Positions 33,294 to 42,136 are shown, numbered from the stretch's first letter. The stretch is 64,000 bases of DNA from Levilactobacillus lanxiensis (GCF_016861655.1 NZ_BOLN01000004.1:62001-126000); one strand, 5' to 3'. Numbers and translations: made by a program. Notes: generated from the letters alone by a model not told the origin.

Positions 33294-33617
33294 ATGCTCG
33301 AAGTTGGGTTCAATCACCAGTTGTCCGGGGTGTACGGCGTGTCGCTAACCGTCATGGTTTTGTTGGCGGTCATCGTGGTGCCGCTGGTGCAGAAACGTTG
33401 GCACCGGCGTTATCCGGTGCTCAACAGCATGTGGTGGCAGTTGGCGCCCATCCTGGCATTTTCAGCGGTCCAAATGGCTTATGTAAAGTTTAATCTTGTG
33501 TTGGGTGGCCTGTTTTTATTAATTGATCTGATGCTCATTTTGGATGGGTATCAACGGCAGGTCGCTAGGGAGCAGCATGACCAACAGGAAGGTAAACAGC
33601 ATCAAAAAAACGTCTGA
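33294..33617 (+). CDS. small membrane protein, function unknown
   Basis: From ATG 33294 (after AAAAGGGGGCGGA) this is a 107-residue protein; a longer in-frame reading from 33186 has no ribosome site. Three membrane helices are visible (about 15-35, 52-65, 68-88), followed by a charged Gln/His-rich tail (RQVAREQHDQQEGKQHQKN). I do not recognise the family. It ends at a terminator shared with the converging pepC gene. Confidence 0.6.
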   Translation: MLEVGFNHQLSGVYGVSLTVMVLLAVIVVPLVQKRWHRRYPVLNSMWWQLAPILAFSAVQMAYVKFNLVLGGLFLLIDLMLILDGYQRQVAREQHDQQEGKQHQKNV

Positions 33618-33638
33618 GACTTTCATCTCAGGCGTTTT
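33606..33638. terminator. bidirectional terminator between the small membrane protein gene and pepC
   Basis: AACGTCTGAGA pairs with TCTCAGGCGTT, flanked by A and T runs. Confidence 0.8.
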
Positions 33639-33653
33639 CTAGTAACCCACAAC

Positions 33654-34997
33654 TTAGGCTAAGGCACCCATTGGATCCCAAGGGGCCAAAACAGTTGGTT
33701 CTTCAGTTTCTTGGATTTGCTTCAAGTCGTCAGGCAAGAATTGCTTGTTGACAACAACTTGGTAGCAGTATTCGTCCATCCAGGCGTCGCTCATCACGAA
33801 GTAACCCTTCGTGCCGACCTTTTCACCCCAGGAGTTTTCAACCTTCCACTTGGTTGGTTGGCCGTCGACTAAATCGACACCAGTCAAGACCATAGCGTGG
33901 GTCATCATGCTTTCCCCGTAGTCCAGGCGTTCTGCCTTGGTCGTGGAGAAGTCGATGTTGAAGAGGGCATCCTTGTCGTAGTACTTGGTGTCCATGATCC
34001 CCTTTTGACGTTCGGAAGATTGACCAACATCACAACCGAACCAAACGGATTGGCCAGCCTGCAATTGCTTGATGGCTAATTGTTTGAAGTCCTTCATCGT
34101 AACGTTCAGATGCTTCACTTGACGGCCGCTGACCACGTTACCCAGCATTTCAACGGTGTAGGTGTGGTTGTATGGCTTGTCAGCGGTTGGGGCGTTGATG
34201 ATGGAGACGTAATCGGTCAAGTCCCAGTTGATGTACTTGTCGAAGAATGACTTTGGCGTTAAGTCCTTGTCGATGTGGTATTGCTTGTCATCGTCACGGT
34301 ATTCAAAGTCAAACTTGCTGACGGGTTCGCCGAGGGAGAAGCTCAGTAAGCGGTAAACTTCGCCGAGCATCTTGTCTTTGGCAGCGGCGATATCGTCGGC
34401 GCTAGCCTTGTCAGCGACCAGTTGACGTAAGATAACGGCATCCTTACGTAGCTTCAGGTTCAACGTGCTGTTGAGTTCGTTAGACTTGGAACTGTTGTAA
34501 GTTTCAGGCATAACAGACTTTGGCACGATCCCGTATTTTTGAATGATGGCACACAGCATGTCCCATTGCCCACCGTCTTGTTGAGGGGTTGCCATTAAGA
34601 AGGCAACCTTTCGGCTAGACGTTGGTTGGTCAGCGGTGGCCAAGACGTTTTCGTAGAAGTAGTTTGCTTTTTCAAATTTGTCCCAGAAGTTGGTGTAGTT
34701 TTGGGATAATTCAAAGTCACTTAAGTTAAACAGGTCGGCTAAATGATGGCGCATGGTGTTCAATGCGGCAAACATCCAGCAACGGCCACTTTGCTTTTGG
34801 TTGGCAACTTTCCCGGTGTCCAAGTCAATGGAGAACACGGGAGTCATGTCGGTTTCGGAAGCATAATCGGCAGACGTTGCTAAGATACCTTGATGACTGA
34901 CGGCGCGTTCTAAGACCTTCGCGGTTGGGTCAGTAGCTAAAGCTTGTTGATAACGGGCGGTTTGATCCGCCGTGATTTCTTTACTCAATGACGTCAC
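33654..34997 (-). CDS. pepC: aminopeptidase C (bleomycin hydrolase family)
   Basis: This 447-residue papain-fold cysteine aminopeptidase removes N-terminal residues from peptides in the cytoplasm. The catalytic Cys lies in QKQSGRCWMFAALNTMRHHL (near residue 73), the His in MMTHAMVLTGVD, and the Asn in WKVENSWGEKVG. Length and N-terminal extension are normal for PepC, which works as a hexamer. It contributes to amino acid supply from milk or plant peptides. Confidence 0.97.
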   Translation of the reverse strand: MTSLSKEITADQTARYQQALATDPTAKVLERAVSHQGILATSADYASETDMTPVFSIDLDTGKVANQKQSGRCWMFAALNTMRHHLADLFNLSDFELSQNYTNFWDKFEKANYFYENVLATADQPTSSRKVAFLMATPQQDGGQWDMLCAIIQKYGIVPKSVMPETYNSSKSNELNSTLNLKLRKDAVILRQLVADKASADDIAAAKDKMLGEVYRLLSFSLGEPVSKFDFEYRDDDKQYHIDKDLTPKSFFDKYINWDLTDYVSIINAPTADKPYNHTYTVEMLGNVVSGRQVKHLNVTMKDFKQLAIKQLQAGQSVWFGCDVGQSSERQKGIMDTKYYDKDALFNIDFSTTKAERLDYGESMMTHAMVLTGVDLVDGQPTKWKVENSWGEKVGTKGYFVMSDAWMDEYCYQVVVNKQFLPDDLKQIQETEEPTVLAPWDPMGALA

Positions 34998-35136
34998 TCT
35001 CCTATCTTATTCTCTCATTGTACTCCAATCTTCTCATTTTTTGTATAGAATTGGGCAAGTTGGTGAAAAATGTGGTGACAGGCGGGGCTGGTTTGTGGAT
35101 ACTAGGACTAAACGAAGTGAAAAGGGGAGTGGCGAC

Positions 35137-35235
35137 TTGGCTATTGCGGATAGTATTTTTTACATTGTGGTTTTGGGGGCTGTTGGGGCGACGGTTATTG
35201 GGTTGGTGTGGTTGTTGCTGAAGCAGCGAAAGTGA
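35137..35235 (+). CDS. 32-residue single-pass membrane peptide
   Basis: TTG 35137 lies seven bases after AGGGGAG and opens a 32-residue peptide: a short N-terminus, one hydrophobic helix (IFYIVVLGAVGATVIGLVWLLL) and a basic end (KQRK). A strong terminator follows at 35249. Longer in-frame readings from 34972 would overlap the pepC start and lack a ribosome site. Size and layout recall type I toxin peptides and other small membrane proteins, but no antisense RNA or sequence match is claimed. Confidence 0.5.
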   Translation: MAIADSIFYIVVLGAVGATVIGLVWLLLKQRK

Positions 35236-35248
35236 AAATAAGTAAAAG

Positions 35249-35287
35249 GGATACCTTCTTCATGGATTTGAAGAAGGTATCCCTTTT
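35249..35287. terminator. bidirectional terminator
   Basis: A 15-bp stem, AAGGGATACCTTCTT with AAGAAGGTATCCCTT, is flanked by A and T runs. It serves the small membrane peptide and the converging exported-protein gene. Confidence 0.85.
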
Positions 35288-35290
35288 GAA

Positions 35291-35881
35291 TTACTTAAGA
35301 TTTAAATTCAAAGTTTTGGTAGTTTGAGCGGGAGTATCTGCGAAGAAGTCGTAGTTAGTATTGATTTTCAATTGTGTTTCCCCCAATTTTCCGGTTTTGT
35401 CTTTTGAGTGGAAGAGTAACACAAAATTTTGATGGGAGTGTGAATTAGTCGAGACATTGGCATCAAGGGAAACTGAATCACGGTACGTAAATTTTGCGCC
35501 TGTTGCTGACACCAAGGATGCGGCCGAATTATCAACTTGCCAGTAAATCCCCTCATGATCAAGGAGACCAAGTGCAAGGTCACTAGTTCCATTGTCGTAC
35601 ATGGTTCCTGTTAGCTTAACCCAGCTTTGATAGCGGCTATGAATTGGTGATACATGAAATACGTATAGATGCTTTAAACGAATTTTACTTGAATATTTAA
35701 CGCCAAAAGTTTTGTTCAAGGTATACTTATTCATACTCTGATATTGCTTATGGACGGGGTCATCTGCGTTATAGTAAATAAACTTCTTGGTCTTAGCCAT
35801 TGCAGGTGTAGAAGTTGCTAACGTACCGCCAAACAAGCTGACAGCTGCCAGTGTAACGGCAAATAACTTATGTAGTTTCAA
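35291..35881 (-). CDS. exported protein, function unknown
   Basis: This 196-residue protein has a clear signal peptide (MKLHKLFAVTLAAVSLFGGTLATSTPAMA, cleavage after AMA). The mature part is rich in Lys, Tyr and Ser and probably beta-structured (YVFHVSPIHSRYQSWVKLTGTMYDNGTSDLALGLLDHEGIYWQVDN). Its base composition is visibly more AT-rich than its neighbours, a hint of horizontal transfer or relaxed selection. No wall anchor or catalytic motif is seen. The family is not recognised. Confidence 0.7.
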   Translation of the reverse strand: MKLHKLFAVTLAAVSLFGGTLATSTPAMAKTKKFIYYNADDPVHKQYQSMNKYTLNKTFGVKYSSKIRLKHLYVFHVSPIHSRYQSWVKLTGTMYDNGTSDLALGLLDHEGIYWQVDNSAASLVSATGAKFTYRDSVSLDANVSTNSHSHQNFVLLFHSKDKTGKLGETQLKINTNYDFFADTPAQTTKTLNLNLK

Positions 35882-35946
35882 AATATTATCTCCTAAAATT
35901 GAATTTAACAGTGACTATTATAGGATTAATGATTGTATAAGTCATT

Positions 35947-35970
35947 AGTTAATTTTTATCATGATTAACT
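35947..35970. promoter_or_regulatory. inverted repeat upstream of the exported-protein gene
   Basis: AGTTAAT (35947-35953) and ATTAACT (35964-35970) are a perfect inverted repeat with a 10-base spacer, about 70-90 bases before the start of the divergent exported-protein gene. It could be a regulator binding site. Confidence 0.35.
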
Positions 35971-36049
35971 ATGCGGAATAGTGCAATGCGTAGTTCATTA
36001 ATTAATTCCGAAAGAACGAAATAAATTTGCAAATAAATTGCCAAAGAAA

Positions 36050-36094
36050 AAGCTTGTGACCCAGCCATTCAGCCAGATTACAAGCTCTTCCTAA
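36050..36094 (-). terminator. terminator of the aldo/keto reductase gene
   Basis: On the minus strand AGCTTGT pairs with ACAAGCT about 25 bases on, with an inner GC-rich part, followed by TTTTTCT. Confidence 0.7.
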
Positions 36095-36107
36095 AACGGT
36101 ATTCAGT

Positions 36108-36914
36108 TTAGTCGTAATTCAAATGCTTATCTTGATCTAACCCATTAATTTCGGCAATTTCTGCGTCCGTTAAGTGAAAGCCGGAAATTTCAAAGTTTTC
36201 GCGAACCCGGGCTGGCTTGGAAGACTTCGGAAAGACCACGAAGCCCGTGTCGATTTGCCACCGCAAAACGATTTGTGCAGGGGACTTGCCGTATTTGTCA
36301 GCCAATTTCGAAATGACGGGGTCTTCGAGAATCAAGTGGCCGTGACCGATTGGGGAGTAGCCTTCGTTGACGATGTCATTGTCCGTATCAAACTTGCCTA
36401 AGTCGGCCTGTACCTTGTAAGGGTGGCGTTCGATTTGGTTGACCATTGGCTTAACCTTGGCCATGGCAAAGACCTGTTCGAGTTGGTCCTTGGAGAAGTT
36501 AGACACGCCAATGGCCCGAACCTTCTTTTGTTGGTACAGGGTTTCTAAGGCACGCCAAGTATCCAAGGTCAGGTCGAAGTTTTCTTCGTTAGGCCAGTGG
36601 ATCAGGTAGAGATCCAGGTAGTCCAGCTGTAAGTCGGCTAACGTCTTGTCAAAAGCGGCCAGGGTCTTGTCGTAGCCTTGATCGGCGTTCCAAACCTTAG
36701 ATGTAATAAATAGGTCAGACCGGTCAACGCCGGAAGCCTTGATCGCCGCACCAACGGCTGGTTCGTTGCCGTAAATGTGGGCGCAATCGAGGTGCCGGTA
36801 GCCAGCGTCTAAAGCTGTCTTGATTGATGCGGGGACGTCCTTACTATCGATTAAATAAGTCCCGAATCCTAACATCGGGATGGTCACGCCGTTGCTTAAC
36901 TGTGTCGTTTCCAT
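36108..36914 (-). CDS. aldo/keto reductase
   Basis: This 268-residue NADPH-dependent reductase has a TIM-barrel. The catalytic tetrad is visible: Asp43 and Tyr48 in RHLDCAHIYGNE, Lys73 in ITSKVW, and His106 in LYLIHWP. AIGVSNFS and the C-terminal VVFPKSSKPARVRENFEI are cofactor-site signatures. It is close to the 2,5-diketogluconate reductase-like group common in lactobacilli, which reduces aldehydes and dicarbonyls. It is a single-gene unit on the minus strand. Confidence 0.93.
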   Translation of the reverse strand: METTQLSNGVTIPMLGFGTYLIDSKDVPASIKTALDAGYRHLDCAHIYGNEPAVGAAIKASGVDRSDLFITSKVWNADQGYDKTLAAFDKTLADLQLDYLDLYLIHWPNEENFDLTLDTWRALETLYQQKKVRAIGVSNFSKDQLEQVFAMAKVKPMVNQIERHPYKVQADLGKFDTDNDIVNEGYSPIGHGHLILEDPVISKLADKYGKSPAQIVLRWQIDTGFVVFPKSSKPARVRENFEISGFHLTDAEIAEINGLDQDKHLNYD

Positions 36915-37023
36915 GTCATTACCTCGCTCTACAAATATTTAACGCATACGTTAATGATACACTACCGAGCCATTAGTTTCAGGGGTGGGGTCTTACCGGG
37001 GGGAATATAATTGGTGGGTGTAC

Positions 37024-37058
37024 GAAAAAACGCGTCTGGGATTTCTCTCAGACGCGTT
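37024..37058 (-). terminator. terminator downstream of rpiA
   Basis: AAACGCGTCTGAGAG and its partner form a strong stem, with TTTTTT on the minus-strand side. The ACGCGTCTG core is shared with the terminator at 24851. Confidence 0.8.
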
Positions 37059-37091
37059 TGCTATTGATAATCATATATAGCGGAAACGTGC

Positions 37092-37194
37092 GCCAAAGGG
37101 CAGCTGACTCCGCTTAAACCTGATAACCAAACAAGCCAAAACCAGGATTATTCGGTTATCAGCCTTAATGCTCGTCAGCTAACCGCTCTTTGGC
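37092..37194. other. nested inverted-repeat element, probably a structured RNA
   Basis: Three perfect stems nest inside each other: GCCAAAG (37092-37098) with CTTTGGC (37188-37194); AGCTGAC (37102-37108) with GTCAGCT (37174-37180); and CTGATAACC (37120-37128) with GGTTATCAG (37154-37162). The element lies between the rpiA stop and its terminator, so it would be in the rpiA 3' UTR. No known RNA family is recognised; a small repeat element is the alternative. Confidence 0.5.
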
Positions 37195-37208
37195 CCACTC
37201 TTGCAAAA

Positions 37209-37895
37209 TTAGTCGCGAGCGGTCAAGACTTCTGGTCCGTCTTGGCGACCAACGATAACCGTGTTGACCGTGTCCAGGAACAAACCGTGTTCAACGATAC
37301 CCACGATGCCATTTAACGTGTTGGCTAATTCGTGGGGGTGGTCGATGCGGCCCAGGTGCAGGTCAATGATGTAGTTCTTGGAGTCGGTTAAGACGTGGCT
37401 GCCGTCTTCTTGCATCCGGAAACTAGGGTTGAAGCCCATCTTGTCTAATTTTTCCAGGACGTGGCTGGAACCAAAGGGAATGACTTCCAGTGGCAAGGGG
37501 AACTTGCCCAAGTGGTGAACCATTTTGCTTTCATCCACGATCCACATGTTCTTGGTGGAGTTGATGGCAACGATCTTTTCCCAAAGGTGAGCGGCACCGC
37601 CACCCTTGATACCTTGGAAGTTGTCGTCAATTTCGTCGGCACCATCGATGGTCAGGTCGAGGTGGTCGACTTCATCTAATTGCTTGATGGTGATGCCGAG
37701 GGATTCGGCTTGCTTGGCGGAACGGTCGGACGTGGCCACACCAATGATGCTGAGGCCTTCGTTCTTAACTCGTTCGCCGAGGGCGTCGATCATGTAACGG
37801 ACGGTTGAACCGGTCCCGATACCTAAAATCATGCCGTCCTTAACGTACTTAACGGCTTCTTGGCCAACAAGGGCTTTTAATGCGTTTTGATCCAT
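37209..37895 (-). CDS. rpiA: ribose-5-phosphate isomerase A
   Basis: This 228-residue enzyme interconverts ribose 5-phosphate and ribulose 5-phosphate. Signatures are [16 protein letters not shown] near the N-terminus, the substrate loop [11 protein letters not shown], and the [14 protein letters not shown] segment with the catalytic Lys/Glu region. In heterofermenters it feeds the phosphoketolase route and nucleotide synthesis. A GNAT-like gene starts 5 bases upstream on the same strand, so the two form an operon. Confidence 0.97.
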   Translation of the reverse strand: MDQNALKALVGQEAVKYVKDGMILGIGTGSTVRYMIDALGERVKNEGLSIIGVATSDRSAKQAESLGITIKQLDEVDHLDLTIDGADEIDDNFQGIKGGGAAHLWEKIVAINSTKNMWIVDESKMVHHLGKFPLPLEVIPFGSSHVLEKLDKMGFNPSFRMQEDGSHVLTDSKNYIIDLHLGRIDHPHELANTLNGIVGIVEHGLFLDTVNTVIVGRQDGPEVLTARD

Positions 37896-37900
37896 CTTAA

Positions 37901-38245
37901 CTACTCCTCTTCTGTGTGTTCTAGATGTAAAGCAACTGGCTTGACCGCCGCGTCACCGGTCACGGGTAGCTGATTAGCTGCCAAAATGGCCTGTTCCTCG
38001 GGGTGCTGGCTGAAGTACCGTTTGGCGTACGGATCAAGCAGTTTAACCGTCACGTTCGCGGTCGTTGCCAGTTGGGTAAAACGATTTATCAGCTGGTCAG
38101 CTAGCGTCGTGGCGGACTGTGATGGGCGGACAAAGATTTGTTCAAGCACCCAGCTGGTGTCGCTCAAACACAGGTAGTGTAGGCTTGCCAGCAGCTGCTC
38201 GTCTTGGGTAATCTGCAATTGCCCGGGTTGTTCCGTAATCGTCAT
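37901..38245 (-). CDS. small GNAT-like (YjdJ-type) protein
   Basis: This 114-residue protein has the look of minimal GNAT folds of the YjdJ/Gtn group: [26 protein letters not shown], then [13 protein letters not shown], then [14 protein letters not shown], which matches the P.A..YF..HPE end motif. It probably binds acetyl-CoA, but no substrate is predicted. The C-terminal 30 residues extend past the usual domain. It is encoded just before rpiA. Confidence 0.6.
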   Translation of the reverse strand: MTITEQPGQLQITQDEQLLASLHYLCLSDTSWVLEQIFVRPSQSATTLADQLINRFTQLATTANVTVKLLDPYAKRYFSQHPEEQAILAANQLPVTGDAAVKPVALHLEHTEEE

Positions 38246-38533
38246 GGGTAAACTCCTTTCATGACCAGTCTCGCCTCTAATTTTGGTCTATCGGCCGGTC
38301 AATGTCAACTCCTTTTCCCCGGCAAAAAAGTTTGGCGCCGGCCAGACTTTTGCTGGTAATCACGGGGGAGGTTGCTTACACTAAAGTAGGCATTGCAGGG
38401 ATGGTCGAATTGGCATGCTCGCAGTGTTTAAACCAATAGCGACAAAAGAAGCTCGACCAATTCAACCAGCTAGTTCGGATATAATCGTTGCGAATGCTGG
38501 TGTAAATGGTAAAATTAATAGCTCACGGTAACT

Positions 38534-38608
38534 AGGCCAATCAGGTGTTAACTGCTTATCCACTATGTAAGTTATCTGTTGACCTGGCCTGTTATCACAT
38601 TGATTGGC
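38534..38608. other. alternative-stem region upstream of dut
   Basis: AGGCC(AATC)AGGT(GT)TAAC at 38534-38552 can pair with GTTGACCTGGCCT at 38578-38590. GCCAATCA at 38536-38543 can instead pair perfectly with TGATTGGC at 38601-38608. The folds compete, as in riboswitch-like leaders. No ORF is supported here. It belongs to the 660-base gap 38246-38909, in which a TATAAT lies at 38480 without a good -35. Confidence 0.35.
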
Positions 38609-38674
38609 TGGACTAATATAAGTGAGAGACAAGGACGGACTAGTTGATTACGGTCTAAGCCAATGTAAGCCGCA

Positions 38675-38836
38675 GGGCTGGTGAAAATGGACTCAGCCGT
38701 GGGAGTTACCTTAGCGGGTCTCCCGCTTAGGTAACTGCTATCTTTGAGACGTGGTTTTCGGCTCAAAGTAAGTCTGGAGACCGTCCTTTGGCTCCAGACG
38801 TGCGCCCACAGCGCCACGGTCCATTTTCACCAGCCC
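38675..38836. other. large branched hairpin element with 17-bp terminal inverted repeats
   Basis: GGGCTGGTGAAAATGGA (38675-38691) is perfectly complementary to 38820-38836. Inside are CCGTGG/CCACGG (38697-38702 with 38814-38819) and three separate hairpins: 38704-38736 (15 bp, one mismatch), 38742-38768 (7 bp) and 38772-38799 (8 bp). Such a multi-branch fold of 162 bases fits a structured RNA or a MITE-like insertion. It lies 73 bases before dut. No coding capacity is supported. Confidence 0.6.
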
Positions 38837-38909
38837 GGAGGCGATGCCGACATCAATCTAAGCTCGTATAAAAACAAAGATAAAAAGACTATCAAGGGAG
38901 TGTTTTGAC

Positions 38910-39449
38910 ATGCAACGAGGATTTGAAATTGTCAGCAAGTACGCCAACCAAGGACTAAAGCTGCCGTACCGAACCACCCAACAGGCGGCCGGCTACGATT
39001 TTGAGTGTGCGGCGGACTTTACCCTGCCATCCATTTGGCGGCACGACCTGCTCCACGCCTTCAAGCGACTCCGGCACCAGTCTGAGCTGACGACTGAGGA
39101 ATTACTGGCCGGTCAAAGTGACCTGAAGCCCTGGCTGGTACCAACGGGCGTTAAGGCCTACATGCAACCGGGTGAGGTCTTGATCCTGGCCAACCGGTCC
39201 AGCAGTCCGTTGAAACACAACCTGATTTTGCCAAATGGTATCGGGGTGATCGACGCGGATTACTACAATAATGAAAAGAACGAGGGCGAAATCTTCGTCC
39301 AGTTAATCAATGTTGGGTTAAAGGACCAAGTCATCAAGAAGGGCCAACGGATTGCACAAGGCCTGTTCATGCCGTATTTGTTGGCTGATGATGAGCAGGC
39401 GCCACAACAACAGCGGACTGGTGGATTTGGGTCGTCTGACCGTAACTAA
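38910..39449 (+). CDS. dut: dUTP diphosphatase (dUTPase)
   Basis: This 179-residue trimeric dUTPase hydrolyses dUTP to dUMP. Motifs in order: 1, AGYDFECA; 2, LANRSSSPLKHN; 3, LPNGIGVIDADYYNNEKNEGEI with the Asp/Tyr of the nucleotide site; 4, KKGQRIAQGLF; 5, QRTGGFGSSDRN, the flexible C-terminal arm. Residues about 38-75 form an insertion between motifs 1 and 2 (WRHDLLHAFKRLRHQSELTTEELLAGQ), making the protein longer than the usual 145-150. It starts an ordered run with radA and the PIN/TRAM gene. Confidence 0.95.
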   Translation: MQRGFEIVSKYANQGLKLPYRTTQQAAGYDFECAADFTLPSIWRHDLLHAFKRLRHQSELTTEELLAGQSDLKPWLVPTGVKAYMQPGEVLILANRSSSPLKHNLILPNGIGVIDADYYNNEKNEGEIFVQLINVGLKDQVIKKGQRIAQGLFMPYLLADDEQAPQQQRTGGFGSSDRN

Positions 39450-39541
39450 AACTTTACAATTGACGCTGATAGACTAGTGGGGGATTACCCGCTAGATATG
39501 CTAAAATATAGGTATTCAGACTAAGAAAAAGGGGGATCTCC

Positions 39542-40924
39542 GTGGCTAAACCAAGAACGACTTACGTATGTCAAAATTGTGATTATAGTTCACCGCGTTA
39601 TCTCGGGCGTTGCCCGAACTGTGGTGAGTGGAATACCATGGTGGAAGAAGTTGTCACACCTACGGCCGCAAAGGCTAAGCCTCAGTCAACGCGGACTGCG
39701 GTAGGTAGCGAACAATCCCATCCCCAATTAATGAAGGACATCAAGCATTCCTCAGAAGCGCGAACCAAGACCAAGATGGAAGAACTCAACCGAGTCTTGG
39801 GGGGCGGTATCGTGGCCGGTTCTCTCATCTTAATTGGTGGGGACCCCGGCATCGGAAAATCCACGCTGCTCCTGCAGGTCTCTGGTCAACTGAGTGAGAC
39901 CGGTGGCAAGGTGCTGTACGTTTCTGGTGAAGAAAGTGCCTCACAGATCAAGATGCGGGCTGACCGGTTAGTTGTCAACAGCGATAACCTCTACCTTTAT
40001 CCAGAGACGGACATGGCCAGCATCCGGGCCAACATCGAGCAGATGCAGCCGGATTATGTGGTGATTGACTCCGTCCAAACCATGCAGGCGCCGGGCATTG
40101 AGTCCGCCATTGGGTCCGTTTCACAGATTCGGGCCGTCACTGGCGAACTGATGCAGATTGCCAAGACCAATAACATTACGATTTTTGTGGTGGGGCATGT
40201 GACCAAGGGTGGCGCGATTGCCGGTCCTAAGATTTTGGAGCACATGGTGGATACCGTGCTCTACTTTGAAGGGGACCTGCACCACACCTACCGGATTCTG
40301 CGGGCGGTCAAGAACCGTTTCGGCTCAACCAACGAACTAGGGATTTTTGAAATGCGCGAGGGCGGCCTATATGAGGTTGCCAACCCATCGGAAATCTTCC
40401 TGGAGGAACGGCTGAAGGACGCGACGGGTTCCGCTATCGTGGTGTCAATGGAAGGGACGCGGCCAATTCTGGTCGAAGTCCAGGCCTTGATTTCACCGTC
40501 CGTCTTCGGGAATGCCCAGCGGACCTCTAGCGGGTTGGATCGTAACCGGGTGGCGTTGCTGATGGCAGTTCTGGAAAAACGGGCCAACCTGATGATTCAG
40601 AACCAGGATGCCTTCTTGAAGGCGGCTGGTGGGGTTAAGCTGGATGAACCGGCGATTGATTTGGCGATTGCCTTGTCCATTGCCTCCAGCTATCGGGACA
40701 CCGCCACGGCACCAACGGATTGCTTCGTGGGTGAAGTCGGTTTGACCGGTGAGATTCGCCGGGTCAACCGGATTGAATCCCGGGTGGCCGAAGCCAAGAA
40801 GCTCGGTTTTAAACGGATTTTTGTTCCTAAGAATAACCTCCAAGGTTGGACGGCGCCCAAGGGCATCGATGTGGTTGGGGTCTCCACCTTGCGGCAAGCG
40901 TTAAAATTAGCCCTTGGTGTGTAA
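39542..40924 (+). CDS. radA: DNA repair protein RadA
   Basis: This 460-residue protein starts at GTG 39542 after AAAGGGGGA. It has an N-terminal C4 zinc finger ([21 protein letters not shown]), a RecA-like ATPase with Walker [11 protein letters not shown] (near 96-105), the RadA-specific KNRFGS motif near residue 260, and a C-terminal inactive Lon-protease-like domain ([13 protein letters not shown]). It drives branch migration of recombination intermediates and helps natural transformation. It is upstream of the PIN/TRAM membrane gene, as in other Bacilli. Confidence 0.97.
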   Translation: MAKPRTTYVCQNCDYSSPRYLGRCPNCGEWNTMVEEVVTPTAAKAKPQSTRTAVGSEQSHPQLMKDIKHSSEARTKTKMEELNRVLGGGIVAGSLILIGGDPGIGKSTLLLQVSGQLSETGGKVLYVSGEESASQIKMRADRLVVNSDNLYLYPETDMASIRANIEQMQPDYVVIDSVQTMQAPGIESAIGSVSQIRAVTGELMQIAKTNNITIFVVGHVTKGGAIAGPKILEHMVDTVLYFEGDLHHTYRILRAVKNRFGSTNELGIFEMREGGLYEVANPSEIFLEERLKDATGSAIVVSMEGTRPILVEVQALISPSVFGNAQRTSSGLDRNRVALLMAVLEKRANLMIQNQDAFLKAAGGVKLDEPAIDLAIALSIASSYRDTATAPTDCFVGEVGLTGEIRRVNRIESRVAEAKKLGFKRIFVPKNNLQGWTAPKGIDVVGVSTLRQALKLALGV

Positions 40925-40957
40925 GCCACAGGGACCTTTGAAGGGAGGTGAACAAAT

Positions 40958-42136
40958 ATGCGTAAAAAAACGGTTGTGTTAATTATTTTCGCCATCTTAG
41001 GTGGGGTCATGGGAGCGGCTTACTTCTCCCGACTCTGGCTACTGATGGGGGTGACCAGTCGGTTACTGAACAACGTTATCGTGGATATTTTGCTTGGTGC
41101 CATTATTTTCCTTATTCTTGGAGTCCTCTTCGCGGGCGTGATTCTCCGACTGATCAACCGGATTGAAACGTACCTGAACAAGCAAAATCCGATGACCATT
41201 ATCTTTGGTAGCCTGCTGACGATTGTCGGTCTGGCTTTGGCGCTGCTGATTTCGCAATTTTTATTCCACGTGCCGTCATTCTTCATTGGTACGGTGATTC
41301 CGTGGATTCTGATGTTGTTGTTCGGTTACTTTGGATTCCGTATCGGGGCTCGGCTCAGCAAGATTCGGCTGGAGGAGTGGCGTAAGCTGTTCCAATCCCG
41401 CGGGAAAAAGGCTGAGGAAGAGGCCGACAAGAAGGTCTTGGACAAGGAAACGGAACCTAATTTCCATCACTACAAAATCTTGGATACCAACATCTTAATC
41501 GATGGGCGGATCTATGATTTAGCCAAGACGGGCTTCCTGGAAGGCACGCTACTGGTGCCCAACTTCGTACTCTACGAACTCCAGTACATCGCGGATTCTA
41601 GCGATTCTATCAAACGGGTTCGTGGTCGCCGGGGACTAGATATTCTGAACAAGTTGCAAAATGAACATATCATGCCAATTGAAATGTACGAAGGCGACTT
41701 CGAAGACATTCCTGAGGTAGATAGCAAGTTGATTGCGTTGGCCAAGCAAAACGGCGGGGTCATCGTCACCAATGATTACAACTTGAACAAGGTCATCCAG
41801 TTCCAAAATGTTCAGGTGCTGAACATTAACTCCTTAGCTAACGCCCTGAAGCCACGCGTCATTCCTGGAGAAAACCTCCACGTGATGGTCGTGAAGAACG
41901 GGACGGAACGCCAACAAGGGGTCGCTTACCTCGATGACGGCACCATGGTCGTGGTCGAAGACGGGCGGTACTTTATCAACAAACAACTGGATGTTGTGGT
42001 CACCAGTGCCATTCAAACGGATGCTGGGCGGATGATTTTTGCCAAGCCACTGCATTCCAGCAAGAACATTGAAGAACAAGCCGATGCCGGTAAGAAGGGG
42101 TCTAACGAGTCCAAAAACGTGAAACGTTCACGATAA
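40958..42136 (+). CDS. PIN/TRAM-domain membrane protein (YacL-like)
   Basis: This 392-residue protein has four N-terminal membrane helices (about 5-30, 37-62, 82-106, 112-132), a cytoplasmic PIN nuclease domain starting HYKILDTNILIDGRIYDLAKTGFL with later conserved acids (EVDSKLIALA, VTNDYNLNKV), and a TRAM-like RNA-binding domain (about 295-370). It is probably a membrane-tethered RNA-binding nuclease. Its place between radA and gltX is the usual one. The C-terminus is a charged Lys/Ser tail. Confidence 0.92.
   Translation: MRKKTVVLIIFAILGGVMGAAYFSRLWLLMGVTSRLLNNVIVDILLGAIIFLILGVLFAGVILRLINRIETYLNKQNPMTIIFGSLLTIVGLALALLISQFLFHVPSFFIGTVIPWILMLLFGYFGFRIGARLSKIRLEEWRKLFQSRGKKAEEEADKKVLDKETEPNFHHYKILDTNILIDGRIYDLAKTGFLEGTLLVPNFVLYELQYIADSSDSIKRVRGRRGLDILNKLQNEHIMPIEMYEGDFEDIPEVDSKLIALAKQNGGVIVTNDYNLNKVIQFQNVQVLNINSLANALKPRVIPGENLHVMVVKNGTERQQGVAYLDDGTMVVVEDGRYFINKQLDVVVTSAIQTDAGRMIFAKPLHSSKNIEEQADAGKKGSNESKNVKRSR

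Noticed and set aside
34972-35136. Longer N-terminus for the 32-residue membrane peptide
   Set aside because: It would start within pepC and lacks a ribosome site; TTG 35137 has a good one.
38572-38817. 81-codon minus-strand frame before dut
   Set aside because: It runs across the inverted-repeat structure, has no homology I recognise and no ribosome site.
38534-38836. RNase P RNA, 6S RNA or T-box leader
   Set aside because: The conserved sequences of bacillary RNase P and the T-box AGGGTGG element are absent, and the branched fold is unlike 6S RNA.
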